From Adiantum capillus-veneris (taxonomy: Eukaryota; Streptophyta; Polypodiopsida; Polypodiales; Pteridaceae): a stretch of 64,000 bases of DNA. A model generated the notes under the pieces. The model ran no database searches. It was given only the letters and a program-made list of their open reading frames with translations, and was not told the DNA's origin. Shown here one piece after another: positions 12,288 through 22,939 of this stretch (positions are counted from its first letter, which is position 1; each line of letters starts with the position of its first letter). Both the position numbers and the translations under genes were made by a program. The DNA lies in NCBI GenBank assembly GCA_014529385.2, contig CM043945.1:148162741-148226740 (forward strand), read 5' to 3'.

Positions 12288-12376
12288 AAGGGGGCTTGGC
12301 CTAGTGGTTAAAGTGAATGGGTGGGTGCGTAAGGACCCAGGTTCAACCCCTGGCGATATGGTCTGCCCTCTGTTGG
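12288..12376 (+). mobile_element. tRNA-derived SINE
   Basis: An 89-bp insert opens AGGGGCTTGGCCTAGTGG, which contains an A-box-like TGGCCTAGTGGTTAAAG, and carries the B-box-like GGTTCAACCCC about 40 bp later. It is flanked by an almost perfect 15-bp duplication, GTGGCAAGATAAYCA (12273-12287 and 12377-12391, one C/T difference). The RNA polymerase III boxes and long target duplication mark it as a SINE. It has no clear poly(A) tail and is short, so it may be truncated. Confidence 0.8.
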
Positions 12377-12635
12377 GTGGCAAGATAATCATGGATTGTA
12401 ACTATTAATGATGCATGTGTAAGTTTAGAATTTATTTCTGGAATGTATATGCATTGTGCACATCTAATTGATCACCCTTGTGAATGCTTTATAAAAATGC
12501 ATCATGCAGCTTGAAGCATGAATGCAGATTTTATCAACTGTGTGTGCATGCTTATACGAATGCATCATACAGGTTCAAGCATGAATTCATTTAACTATTG
12601 ATCTTGTATCTATGTGGCATTTGTGATTTTTTCAG

Positions 12636-12731
12636 GATGAAGAACCAGGCTACAAAAGGACCTTCAAACTCTGACAAGGGTACACCTATGAAGGGAAAGA
12701 GCTCTACGCAGGAGTCGCCTATCAAAACAGG
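12636..12731 (+). CDS. Candidate small coding exon (start of the + strand gene)
   Basis: After TTTTTTCAG the sequence reads ATGAAGAACCAGGC..., giving a lysine/serine/proline-rich start (MKNQATKGPSNSDKGTPMKG), and ends at AAAACAG|GTTAGATG, a usable donor. A similar short block at about 12819-12854 (SESPKGTPKKQ, then GTTAGATG) repeats the KGTP pattern and may be a second small exon. It probably joins the exon at 14270, but the phase was not verified and the function is unknown. Confidence 0.4.
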
Positions 12732-12929
12732 TTAGATGCATCATGCATGCATTTCTAAAATTGGTTTTATGTCTTGTAAAATATCTGAATTTTTTGCACA
12801 TGCATGCTACAAAAAAAACTTCCGAGTCCCCCAAGGGTACACCTAAGAAGCAGGTTAGATGCAGGTATTTCCCCCATGGATTCAATTAAAGTGTTGCTTT
12901 ATTAGGAAAAAGTAGTGTGCACACCACTA

Positions 12930-14170
12930 GTAAATATCAAGTAGGTGAACCCAACTTTTTATGGGTACAGCACCACTGATAGGCTGTGTTGAAGTGGTGC
13001 ACCTATAGTACCCTTTAAAGTTGGGCAGAAACCATGGTTGCATCACTACATAGTTATGCTGATATGGTGCACCATCTCTTAAAAGTGATATTGGACCACT
13101 TTAAAGTGCTGGGCAGAACTAAAAAGAGTTAAGGTTCTAGTAAAAATTGGCGATACAATGGGTGCATCACTTTCCAGTGCAAAACCCTAACTATTTTGTG
13201 GTGAAGCATCACTTTTAAGCGAAGCATCACGATGGTGCACCACTTTTCAGTGGTTTTACACACTTTTAAGGTACCGAATAACGTTCTAGTTAAGAAGCAT
13301 CACTTTCTAGTGGTGTGCACTACTTTTCAGTGGTTTTACACACTTTTAAGGTACCGAATAACGTTCTAGTTAAGAAGCACCACTTTCTAGTGGTAAACAC
13401 CACTAGAAAGTGGTGCTTCTTAACTAGAACGTTATTCGGTACCTTAAAAGTGTGTAAAACCACTGAAAAGTGGTGCTTTTTAACTTGAACGTTATTTGGT
13501 TTAAAGTGGTAAACACCAATAAAGTGGTTCTCACAACTTTTTGTGGTTCAAATCACATTTAAGTGGTGTTTATAGTGGTGAACATCACTATAAAGTGGTG
13601 CTTCTTAACTAGAATGTTATTCGGTACCTTAAAAGTGTGTAGGACCACTGAAAAGTGGTGCTTCTTAACCTGAACGTTATTTGGTATAAAGTGGTAAACA
13701 CCAATAAAGTGGTGGTCACCACTTTTTGTGGTTCAAATCACATTTAAGCGGTGGTGCGTGATGGTCAACCACTTTCAGTGCTGTAGAACCACTGTTAATT
13801 GATGCTTTACAAAAGTGCAATAATCGTTAGTTCTGCATCTTTGCTAAAAGTGGTGGTTAAGTGCTTTTAAGTGATGAAGCTTTACAAGGAGATACCACAT
13901 TCTATTGGTGTAGCACCACTTTTTAGGAGTGTAGCACCAGCTTTAAGTTGTGTACAACAATTCACATCGGTGTAGCACAACTGAACAGTGGTTCAGCCCA
14001 CTTTTATGTGCTGGAGCACCACTTTAAAGTGGTGAAGAAACACCAAAAGGGGATGTATCACTAGAAAATAGTGGTGTAGCAAGACTTTTTAGTGTTACCT
14101 AACCAGTTTTAAGTGGTTGAGAACCGTTTAGTGGTACACCACCACTTAAAAATTTTGTAGTACCACTGAG
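12930..14170. repeat. Array of CCACTTTTAGTGG-type palindromic repeats
   Basis: About 1.2 kb is packed with short imperfect palindromes built on CCACTTT(N)AGTGG and its parts, mixed with longer blocks such as GGTACCGAATAACGTTCTAG that recur in direct and inverted orientation (about 13257-13310, 13331-13380, 13404-13450, 13600-13640). The same motif recurs after the + ORF (15395-15520) and in the presumed intron at 17580-17780. No coding potential is seen. Confidence 0.85.
13322..13471. repeat. Perfect inverted repeat, 73-nt arms with a 4-nt loop
   Basis: Arms 13322-13394 and 13399-13471 are exact reverse complements as I read them, separated by AAAC. The loop-proximal part is CACTTTCTAGTGGT. 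It lies in the palindromic repeat array and would form a long hairpin in DNA or RNA. Confidence 0.93.
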
Positions 14171-14269
14171 AATGGTGCAGAAATCATTTCAACCACTTCT
14201 TATTGTTGATAAAACAAGTTTAATTATGGCTCATTACATACTAACATGCATTCTTATATGCTTTTACAG

Positions 14270-15411
14270 GGAGGTGGACAGTACCACGAGTGGCCTTACC
14301 CACTCAAACAAAATTTTGCTTCACCAAGGAAGATTTTCATACCGAATATGGGCTATGCTTGGTTGGCCAGGATCCGAAGCTCCTATGTGATGATGATTTC
14401 TCACATGAGGAGTGGCTTAGTGTATGGATTTACAAGCGCCACCAAAAGGAGAAGATGCATTTAAAGGGGCTGAGGCCTGAAATGTATGAAGAATGTCTCC
14501 TGCTATACCACAAAGTATATCAGGGAGCTCCCCCAAACAATGAGGTAGGCGTGCACTTTGCACATGGATTTACTTGGCAAAAGTGCAAGGCCGCTGAAGA
14601 TTTTGAAGGTTTAGTTACATGGGCTGTGTATGCTGAAGGTGTTATCAAAATGTTACTCCAACAAAAAACTTTAAATAGGAAATTGGAGAAATGGAGGTCC
14701 ACAAACGGTCCATGTCTTGGAAGCGAGTGGAAATTTAATGCAGAAAATATGCCTTATTACAATGACAGTACTTGCACAGGCTTTGACTGTCAGACATACT
14801 CAGGTGGAAATCAATTTTCAGGGCAGGCTAAGGAGGAATTTCTAAAGAAGCGGGCCTTTGGCTCGATGGGAGCATTTGGAATGTCAAATGTTTCCTCGAC
14901 TACATTTTCTGCGTCAACGGCTCATGTAGCAGCTATTTCTAACATGAAGGCTAATGCTGCTGAAAAGTTAAAAGAGAAGCAGCAATGTCTCGAAGCAATA
15001 AAAATTGCTTTAGATCAATCAATGACAAAGATCAACGAGTGGAAATTTAATGCAGAAAATGTGCCTAATTACACTGACAGTACTTGCACAGGCTTTGACT
15101 GGCAAACATACTCAGGTGGACATCAATTTTCAGGGCAGGCTAAGGAGGAATTTCTAAAGAAGCGGGCCTTTGGCTCGATGGGAACATTTGGAATGTCAAA
15201 TGTTTCCTCGACTACATTTTCTGCGTCAACGGCTGATGTAGCAGCTATTTCTAACATGAAGGCTAATGCTGCTGAAAAGTTAAAACAGAAGCAGCAATGT
15301 CTCGAAGCAATAAAAATTGCTTTAGATCAATCAAAGACAAAGAGAGATGAGCAACACCATTTAATGGTGATGTTTGGGGGGAGTGGTGAAGCATTCTTAA
15401 CCACTTTTTAG
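14270..15411 (+). CDS. Transposon-associated ORF with a duplicated 104-codon module
   Basis: This looks like the main exon of a + strand gene. It follows a good acceptor (TGCTTTTACAG at 14269), the frame opens directly after it (VALPTQTKFCF at 14290), and it runs to a stop at 15411. Residues about 1-145 are a unique part rich in Trp/Cys/His (HFAHGFTWQKCKAAEDFEG). Then two tandem modules follow, each starting EWKFNAEN and ending in a lysine/glutamine-rich segment likely to be helical (AAEKLKEKQQCLEAIKIAL). I do not recognise the family. It converges with the transposase-like gene that ends at 15623, so it may be that element's second gene. The frame is open throughout. Confidence 0.6.
14725..15348 (+). 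repeat. Tandem duplication, two 312-bp units inside the ORF
   Basis: Units 14725-15036 and 15037-15348 are direct repeats of exactly 104 codons with few differences (MPYYNDST versus VPNYTDST, CQTYSGGN versus WQTYSGGH). The length being a multiple of three keeps the frame open. The high similarity suggests a recent duplication. Confidence 0.95.
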
Positions 15412-15622
15412 TGGGGCTAAACCACTTTTTAGTGGTGCTAAACCACTTTAGTACCACTATACAGTGGTAAATTTTTATTGAGTTTTTCTGAAACTGCAAC
15501 ACTTTTTAGTGGTGATGTTTGGGGGGGGAGGGGGGGTGGTGAAGCATTCTCAAAAACCAACATGTCAATTCCATCGTACATTTACACCAATTCCATCTTG
15601 TTCAATCTTTCACTAGATGATA
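15395..15622. other. Spacer between convergent ORFs with CCACTTTTTAGTGG motifs
   Basis: It holds four or more copies of CCACTTTTTAGTGG(T), a G-rich stretch at about 15520-15540 and no open frame of note. The motif is the same as in the 12.9-14.2 kb array. Confidence 0.6.
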
Positions 15623-17524
15623 TTAAATCAGATTTGATTTACAATTCAAAGGGCATGCTATTGTATATTGCCTCATGGTTTCATTGGAAAGTTCGAACAC
15701 TTCTCCTATGCCATCGAGCACTACAGGCTCCATAGGGAACTTTATTGCCCTTATCAAGTGGGAATATATGAAAACTACTGGCTTGTTATCCCACAGCTCA
15801 TACAAGTTTTCTTGTAGGGATTTATACCAATGGCCCATGACCATATAAGTATGCTTCTCTATCTTGTTTCCCCATGCATCAATTTGCTCATTAGTTGTTA
15901 GGCCCTTAGCTACTACACACTTCAAAATGTAGAAGTCAACAGGCTCCTCATTATTCTCTTCAGAAGTGACAACAAAATTGTCTCCAGGTGTGAGAGCATC
16001 GCTTAAGGAGTCATAATGACCTGCATAAGTGGCACCATGGAACTCCTCATCGTCTGAGTCTCCGTATGAGTGGGAATCATTAGCAAGTGGCTCCAAAGTG
16101 TGATATTTCCACGTCTCCACATGTGATCTGTTCATACACTTTCTCCAATGGCCAAGCCTACAAGGAAAACAAAAGCATGACAACCGTTTTGATCGCAATG
16201 CACAAGTGTTGTTCTCAGAATACCCATTCACACAGTGCATTGCTCTTGACCCCTTCAATGGTTTGCAGTCCCATTGATGGGATCGCTGAACATCGCCTAG
16301 CTTGACCTCCCAGAACACCCTACTGACGTCCCTATTTTTCTTGTCATACATAGTAGTTTCTCCAGTACTGAGATGCATTCTCAAAAAAGAGACAACTTCA
16401 ACTGCACAAGTCAACCGCACGCTATTTTGCTTCAATTGATCATGAGTTAGAGCCCTTTTAATGACATCCCCAGCCCCATCATGTTCCCCCTTTCCATGTC
16501 CTGAGCAAAAAAAATTCCAATTCATTTCCATGCCAGTAAGGCTCCAATATCTACCAACAAAGTAAAACGGTCGCTTTGCTTTAAATTGTGAAGCAACGCC
16601 ATCTGACCAAACCCAATGTTTTTTAAAGCTTAGCCCTTGATCTCTCAATCATTGAGCATGTAAGAGAAAAGCATGCTTCACAAATAAGGTGTCATGTTGT
16701 TTATCATCTGAGACAAAAAAGTGCATGGTCTTCTTTATTGCACCTGATGCGATGCGGAAATAAGTAATCAGGACAAAGATAGTGACCTGCTTAGTGTACC
16801 AATGCATTGACTGGATCTCATTTTTCTCCTTGAAGGAGTAGTTCTCTGCAAAGTCAATGACGGAGACAACCACATCATCTGGAAACAAAGAAATGCAGTC
16901 CTTGAACTGTTGTGCTTGCCACCTAAATATAAAATTGTGAGCGACATACTTCTTCAAGTGGTCTTGGTACACTCGCAAAAGTTCTCTAGGCAGCATTTTC
17001 TTGTGGACAATGTCTTTCACAGTGCTCTTTCTAGCTTCATTGTTTAATCCAGTAGCACCCACTATATTTTCAAAAAACTTCACAGATACTTGCTTACTCT
17101 GCTCAACTTCTTCTCTTGGACAGATCTGAATATTACCTACACCGCATGCATTGCATGTTCCCGTTAAGCATTGGTAGCTATGGAAACTATGTTCTGCAAG
17201 TATAGGGCAGAGTATAGACTCCAACAGTGAAGTGGTACTCATACTTGCATTTTTGTATGCAAGACATCCATGGTTGACAACTTCGTCATGATGAAGGCAT
17301 AGCTGCACATGCAACAAGAACCATGAAGATCAAAAATTCGAGTCCGCATGTGATTTACTGCCTCTTTAAGGAAAATCATTTGTACATGGACAATACAACA
17401 GCAGGTGTAGCGATCCCTCAATTTTCGGACAAAGAACGGTTTCATAGACTTGAAGCAACGTTGCGAAATCTGAATATCTGCAAACTTTGTCTTGAATCTT
17501 AAATAAAGCTCCACCTGCAATATA
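15623..17524 (-). pseudogene. DDE-like transposase of an unclassified DNA transposon
   Basis: It starts after a clear acceptor (complement TATTGCAG|GTGGAG at 17524). The first part (17523 to about 17300) gives ELYLRFKTKFADIQISQRCF...RDRYTCCCIVHVQ. After a frame change, 17317-16649 has a CxxCG pair (CNACGVG) and VVSVIDFAENYSFKEKNEIQSMHW. An in-frame TGA (16649-16651) is followed by 16648-15623 with WSDGVASQFKAKRPFYFVGRY, MNWNFFCSGHGKGEHDGAG and a C-terminal CFPCRLGHWRKC cluster. Spaced DFAENYS, SDGxxSQFK and HGKxxxDGxG blocks occur in transposon proteins I recall from invertebrate genomes. I infer the acidic catalytic residues lie in them. One stop and one frameshift suggest a dead copy; the superfamily is uncertain. 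Confidence 0.65.
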
Positions 17525-18449
17525 CATGTATACAAATGTTAAAAATAAACTTAGCATTCAAAACTGGTTAAATTGTTTCAAAACATTAAAAAGTGATTCT
17601 ATATCAGTAAAAACTGGTGTGCACCACTAAAAACTAGTAATGATACATTCAGTAGTATTGTTTTACCTATGAAAATAATGCACCACAAATACAAATTAGT
17701 GTAGAAACTAGTAACCATACAAAAAGGTGGAATATTAAGAGGTTGTGTGAGGACAACTTAATAGTGGTGGACTCACATTACTGGTAAACCTATGAAAAAC
17801 AAAATAAGGCTTATACCCTATCATCAATGTTCTAGCTTAAGCATTAGGTAGCTGCCCATCAAAAATCTTTGAACTGTATCTGCCATATCTTCAAAGCATT
17901 CAATCATGGATAACTTGTTTAGTGAACCCCGCCAGACTCAAGTGCTCGAGTTAATGTTGCACACGGCTTGACCATTAATCTCTCTCTTAAGGAACCCTAT
18001 CAAGCTCAAGTATGCCTTAATCTGTCTGCACACAGAATGGTCGTCAAGTCCTTTACTTCAAGTTCTTGTAGCAGAACCAACCCAAAAGATGTGAAGATAC
18101 TTCATTAATTGTCCAAAGAAGTTAGCTGGAAGCCAGCCATGTTATCTTATTGAATGCATAACCAAACACTCTTCTAACTTAGCATAATCTAGAAAACAAA
18201 ATCTTGCATCATGCAGCCTGCTACATCAGGCATCTAGTATCCTCTGCATCTGCAACTTGCACTTTAGTAACCCCCAGGATCAAATGGAGTAATAAGAAAT
18301 TTCCCACACATTGGAGCATCATAATATCCACATGAGTATACATTTCTGGTTTCAATCAACATCAAGCATTTCTGGTGCAAATATGCTACCCCTGGTTCAA
18401 ATAGCACACAATTACTATGCATACTTAACAGCATCCATCCATATTGAAT
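17525..18449 (-). other. Presumed intron of the - strand transposase gene
   Basis: There is no open frame. The right part of the transposase exon begins at an acceptor here, and the stretch at 17580-17780 contains the same CCACT/AGTGG-type motifs as the 12.9-14.2 kb array. The remainder (17800-18449) is unremarkable A/T-moderate sequence. Confidence 0.4.
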
Positions 18450-20201
18450 CTACTTATGAATATCCTTAGAATCTCCTGGATCAAACACCATCGATATCAC
18501 ATAGCATTGATGGGCTCCGCAGTATACTACAACTTCACCTGAAGCATAGTGCAGCACCCACATCTCATAAACTTTTGGCAACTTAAGCTCGTTACAAGAA
18601 AGCATTAAAGAAATCTGACTCCTTTTTACTGGCAGCCAAGACATCACTGACATAAGCATCAATAGGAATAGCATCCAAATCCAGCCACATCTGGCACATT
18701 GTCCAAGCAAATGAAACACCTTAAGCAGTTTATGTTGTATCAAGGATGATTTAGCATCATCACCCCCTCTAGCTTCATAGCCATCATGAAAAAACTTGGG
18801 AGTCTCTCGACCTGTATCATCGGGCAAATTTTCACCTATTGGGATTTCAGCTTGATCATGAAAAATTGCTTTATCCTGAAGATCTTCATCCATAGCATCC
18901 TCAGAAAAATCACTCTTAGAAGTCTCAACATTAATCAAAACTGTAGGAGTTATCTCCGCATGCAGTCCTTCTACAAGCATAGATGTAAAGTCCCTGTCGA
19001 TAACCTGTTCACAATCAATATGATCCAAGCAATCTTCATACCCCTCAATATCATCCTTTGCCTCATCTGCATCCATGTTACTTAGCAATACATTATAGAG
19101 CTATAAAGTCTCATCTGGAACCCCCTCTGAAGAGGTATATACATCAGAAAGCTCTTCTATACTGTCATAAACATATCCTTCAGATCTAGACAAAAATTCA
19201 CCGATTATAGCATCCTCTTCTGTGATAGCATCATCTGCAAGCATATTGTTAGTAGCAATCATAGATTCATTGACATCCTCATGCTCATCCTGTGCTGGGT
19301 CCACAATCTTAGTCACTTCATCAGCTACTGTGTATATAATAGCTTTGTTTATGCAATCATCTGCAGCAAACATGTTAACATGCTTGCCTATAGTGCTGAT
19401 AGTTTTAAAAATATCCTGTAGAGGCTCATCTGTTTGATGAACTCCTTTAGAATAACCCATGTCAAGGTCAACAGCTTGTGAACCACTTGCTGTACAGTCT
19501 ATGTCTTCACTGGAACCATTATTAGAGGTAGCGTCCATGTGAGCAATCTTTGAAAAAAATTCATATAAGCCTGTTTCAACATCAAATTCATCGTTTACCT
19601 TTTCTTCGTTGCTCAAAATAAGCTCCTCTCGAACTGAATCTGCTACTTCCAACTCAACATTTTCTTTGGCTTTACTTCTTGCAGAAATATGCTCCCAGAA
19701 TTCATCATAGTTGAGGATCTGCATCTAATCCCCTTCACCTTTACTGAAGACAACCTTATTTCGTTTTTTAATCTCCTTTATGTCCCGATCTAGAATCTTT
19801 GAGCTTTTGTAGATAAATTCCTCTGCAAAATACTCCCACCGTGTGGGATATTCTTATGCCAGTTCTTGAACCTGCTTTTTAAAATCCGAGTTTACAACCT
19901 CCTCAAAAGCTGTAATCATCCGATCTTCTAGAACATTTCGGCTCTTCATCTCAGCTTCATAACATGCAATAAAACCTTCTGGATCATATCCCTGAAAATT
20001 ATAATACTGCTCCCGAACAGCATCAAGTGCTAGCTCTACATCATCATCAATCTGCTTTTTTATCTGCATGGCTTTTGCTTCCTGTAGATACCCCTGAACC
20101 AATTCCATCATTTTTGGCAAATTTGTAACTGCTATATTTTTATCAAATCCATTGGCATTGAAATCCTCAATAAACTGCTTTAACTGTTCTGGCATCTCCA
20201 T
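18450..20201 (-). pseudogene. Acidic ORF with in-frame stops, possibly the N-terminal part of the transposon gene
   Basis: A single frame from the ATG at 20201 (MEMPEQLKQFIEDFNANGFD) to 18450 is interrupted by only three stops, near 19851, 19731 and 19098. The product is strongly acidic and partly helical (EQLKQFIEDF..., DDDVELALDAVREQYYNFQGYDPEGF, later long Asp/Glu-rich segments). Retention of one frame for over 580 codons shows it was once coding. It lies upstream of the transposase-like exons on the same strand. It could be that gene's N-terminus, or the gag-like start of an LTR element whose leader lies at 20202-20260. I do not recognise the family. Confidence 0.55.
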
Positions 20202-22624
20202 CTTTACCTCCCACCCCGGCTCGTTTCACGTCGGGTTCACCAAAGATGTCGGGGGATATGTGTTCGCTACGTGAGCTGGGCAGGCGCCGGGCCTCTGGCT
20301 GTGGGAGGTGTGAAAGAGAGAGAACAAGAACAACAGATGTAACTTAATCTAGAAATCACCGTAATCATCAATTGATCAATTCAATACTTTGAGTACAGCT
20401 TAATCTTGAGCCAAGGCGGACTGTTAACAGCACTGTCACTTGGATTATCTGCTAACTAAGAGCTTAAGCTCCCGTTTATAGGATTAACCGGGCCGTTAAC
20501 GACACCGGACTTAAAATAATGTTAATTCAATCTCTATTTGATGACGGTTATGGAAATTTCCTCCTGTCGCTTTATCTGCTTCAAATACCTCGTGGATTCT
20601 GCAAGCTTCGACTCTGCTCACTACATCAATCATCAAGCTTCAGTAGTCATTAATTATCCTGCTTTGTATGCTTGCACTTACTTATCTGCCGTTTCTGAAT
20701 TTTTACGTCTCCTCTAATCCACTTGCTCTGATCGCCTTTGGTGCTCCGACTCTCTTTTTCTTGAGTACCTTATCTTGCCGGAATCTTCTTATCTACTCTT
20801 ACCAAGCATCCTTTCCCTTGCCGAGATCTGCCTTACCTGCTCTTGCCAAGCATCCTTTGCCTTACCTAGTGCTTCACCGGATTCAAGCCTCGAGCTTGCT
20901 CTCCACTTAGCTAGCTTCGAGGATGAGAGCGATAGAGAGAGAGAGAGAGAGAGAGTTCTCTTTGTCCAAGCTCCGAAAGAGAGAGAGCTCGTGATTCCTT
21001 TCCAGCTTCGAGCACCCTCTTTCCTTGCTCGTTGCCCTTGTCCATCTCCCTTTTCTTCTCAAGGGCCGAGACAGAGAGTCGTTCCTTCATTAGCAAAGCC
21101 GAGGACGAGCCGAGAGAGAGAAACAGAGCGAGAGAGAGAGAGTAAGAACTCTTCTCGAGTATACGATGGAGAGAGAGAGGCTTCCTTCTTGCTTAAGCCA
21201 AGAGAGAGATGCTTTGGTTTCTCTCTCCTTCTCTACCTTCTTGCTCCCCGTCCAAGCTTCCTCTCCTCCATTGCCTGCTTCGTTCAAGCTCTCCCCTTGC
21301 TTCCTCGACCAAGCTCTTCCCTCTTCCTGCCTTCCTTCGAACCTCTCTGTTTTCTCCTCTTTCTCTTGATGATGCTCCTCTCGTTGATCTCCTTCGTTGC
21401 CTCTTGCTTCGCTCCCTTCTTGCCCTCGTTCAACTTGCCTCGAATACCTTATCATGCCAAAAAAAACTCCTATTTATAATTCCCTCCCTCCCTTAGCAAC
21501 GACGGCGCAGTCGTTGCTAGGGAGTCCATAAAAATCATCCCCTGCTACTGCTGACATGGCAAGTCGGCATGGATGGAGCAACGCAGAATTTAGCCCTGCA
21601 GGTGCCGAAACGGCGCGCCTTTGCCTCCTCTTCACTTCCCTTGTCTATGTCGACGTCATCCGACGCTCGACCCGGCTAGCGTGAGTTGCTCTTCTCCTAC
21701 GCAGTTCACTGCCCGCTGCCCTCCTTGCCATCTCCTTTTTCTCCTCCTTTCTTTCACATTCCACTGATTTCATTGAGTGGCCATTGGCCATGCCCCTTAA
21801 TTGGGCGGCCAGCTTATTATATGGGCGGCCTTATGGCTTTGTAAGCCATATTAGGCATACTCATCGGCCAAAGCTTGCCAAGATTCTCCATTGGGCAACC
21901 ATAGCCCCCTTGGCTTCCGGGCAGCCTTGCCACTCGGTTAAGTTGGGTGGCCCTTTAGCGGGCATTCCATTAAACATACATGCCGACCAAGCAATGCCAA
22001 GCAGTACAACTTTCTTCAGTAGTCCTTGACTAACAATATCATCGTGAATTGTACTACCCATATCAGCATCTCGAATAATGCCAAAAATTACCCAGCTCAG
22101 CAGCGCCGACAATTGACACCGGACTCTGTCTACCAAGCCGTAAATCCCTTTAGACTTCTCAAATTGCATAGAACGCATACGAACCCTACTGAGGTAGCCA
22201 AAATTCTCAGATGGCATTCCGACCGAGCGGACCGGGCTGGCACGAAATCGACCCCGGTGAATCTTTAACTGCCCATATCTTGGCAATCGTAACTCCGATT
22301 GCTGATCTGAAAAGACCGACGTGCTCCACAAAGTGAGCTCTTCAAGTTCGTGCTTTCATTTCAATTCTTTCACCTCAGCTGCAGTTGCCCAATCCGGTAC
22401 GGATCTGCATTAACTCAAACTTCAAACTGCCATAACTTCTTCCCCGTAGCTCCAATCGACGAGCCATAAAGACAGGCCGGTAGAGCACTTCAAGCACTGC
22501 AGTTTTACATCATAATCTTCCATATGTGCTCACATCAAGCATAATCATTTTTTGCATCATTAAGGCATCTATTGGCCCTTTTAAGCTACATCTGGCATAC
22601 ATTAATAATTAAACTTGGCCTGTT
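20202..22624 (-). repeat. Possible LTR and leader (long, GC-richer, with AG/CT runs)
   Basis: On the complement the region begins TGTTAACAGGCCAAG (22624). It ends near 20246, followed by TTTGGTGAACCCGACGTG, which looks like an LTR-retrotransposon primer site (TGG start) a short way before the ATG at 20201. The central part (20900-21480) is rich in AGAG/CTCT and Ser/Leu-rich false ORFs. A repeat of the TGTTAACAG string at 20422-20430 confuses the boundaries. No second copy is in the window, so the LTR interpretation is weak. Confidence 0.3.
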
Positions 22625-22939
22625 AACAAGCCCTGATCGTTGCTCACTAAATGTGTAGGCTTCAAAGAAGCTTAGCTTGCATTTCTCTGCTCTTTTTCTC
22701 TACATGGCAGCGGAGCTGCACGACATCGTATCATCAACAAGATTAAAAACACGTTGAACTGGTAGTGGATGATAGTTATGGAGCCACTTAAACTGATATG
22801 TCATATCCTATAGAATCGATAATAAAAAGTGATCCATCACGTACATGAAGTATTCTTTCTAGAACAACTGAACATAGGACACAATTTGTTTCTGGTACAA
22901 TATCATTTCGATGTTCGGTAGCATATGCTCTATTACGAT

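Noticed and set aside
20775-21496. Overlapping Ser/Pro/Leu-rich ORFs on both strands
   Set aside because: Biased composition from CT/AG-rich DNA, open in several frames at once, no motifs.
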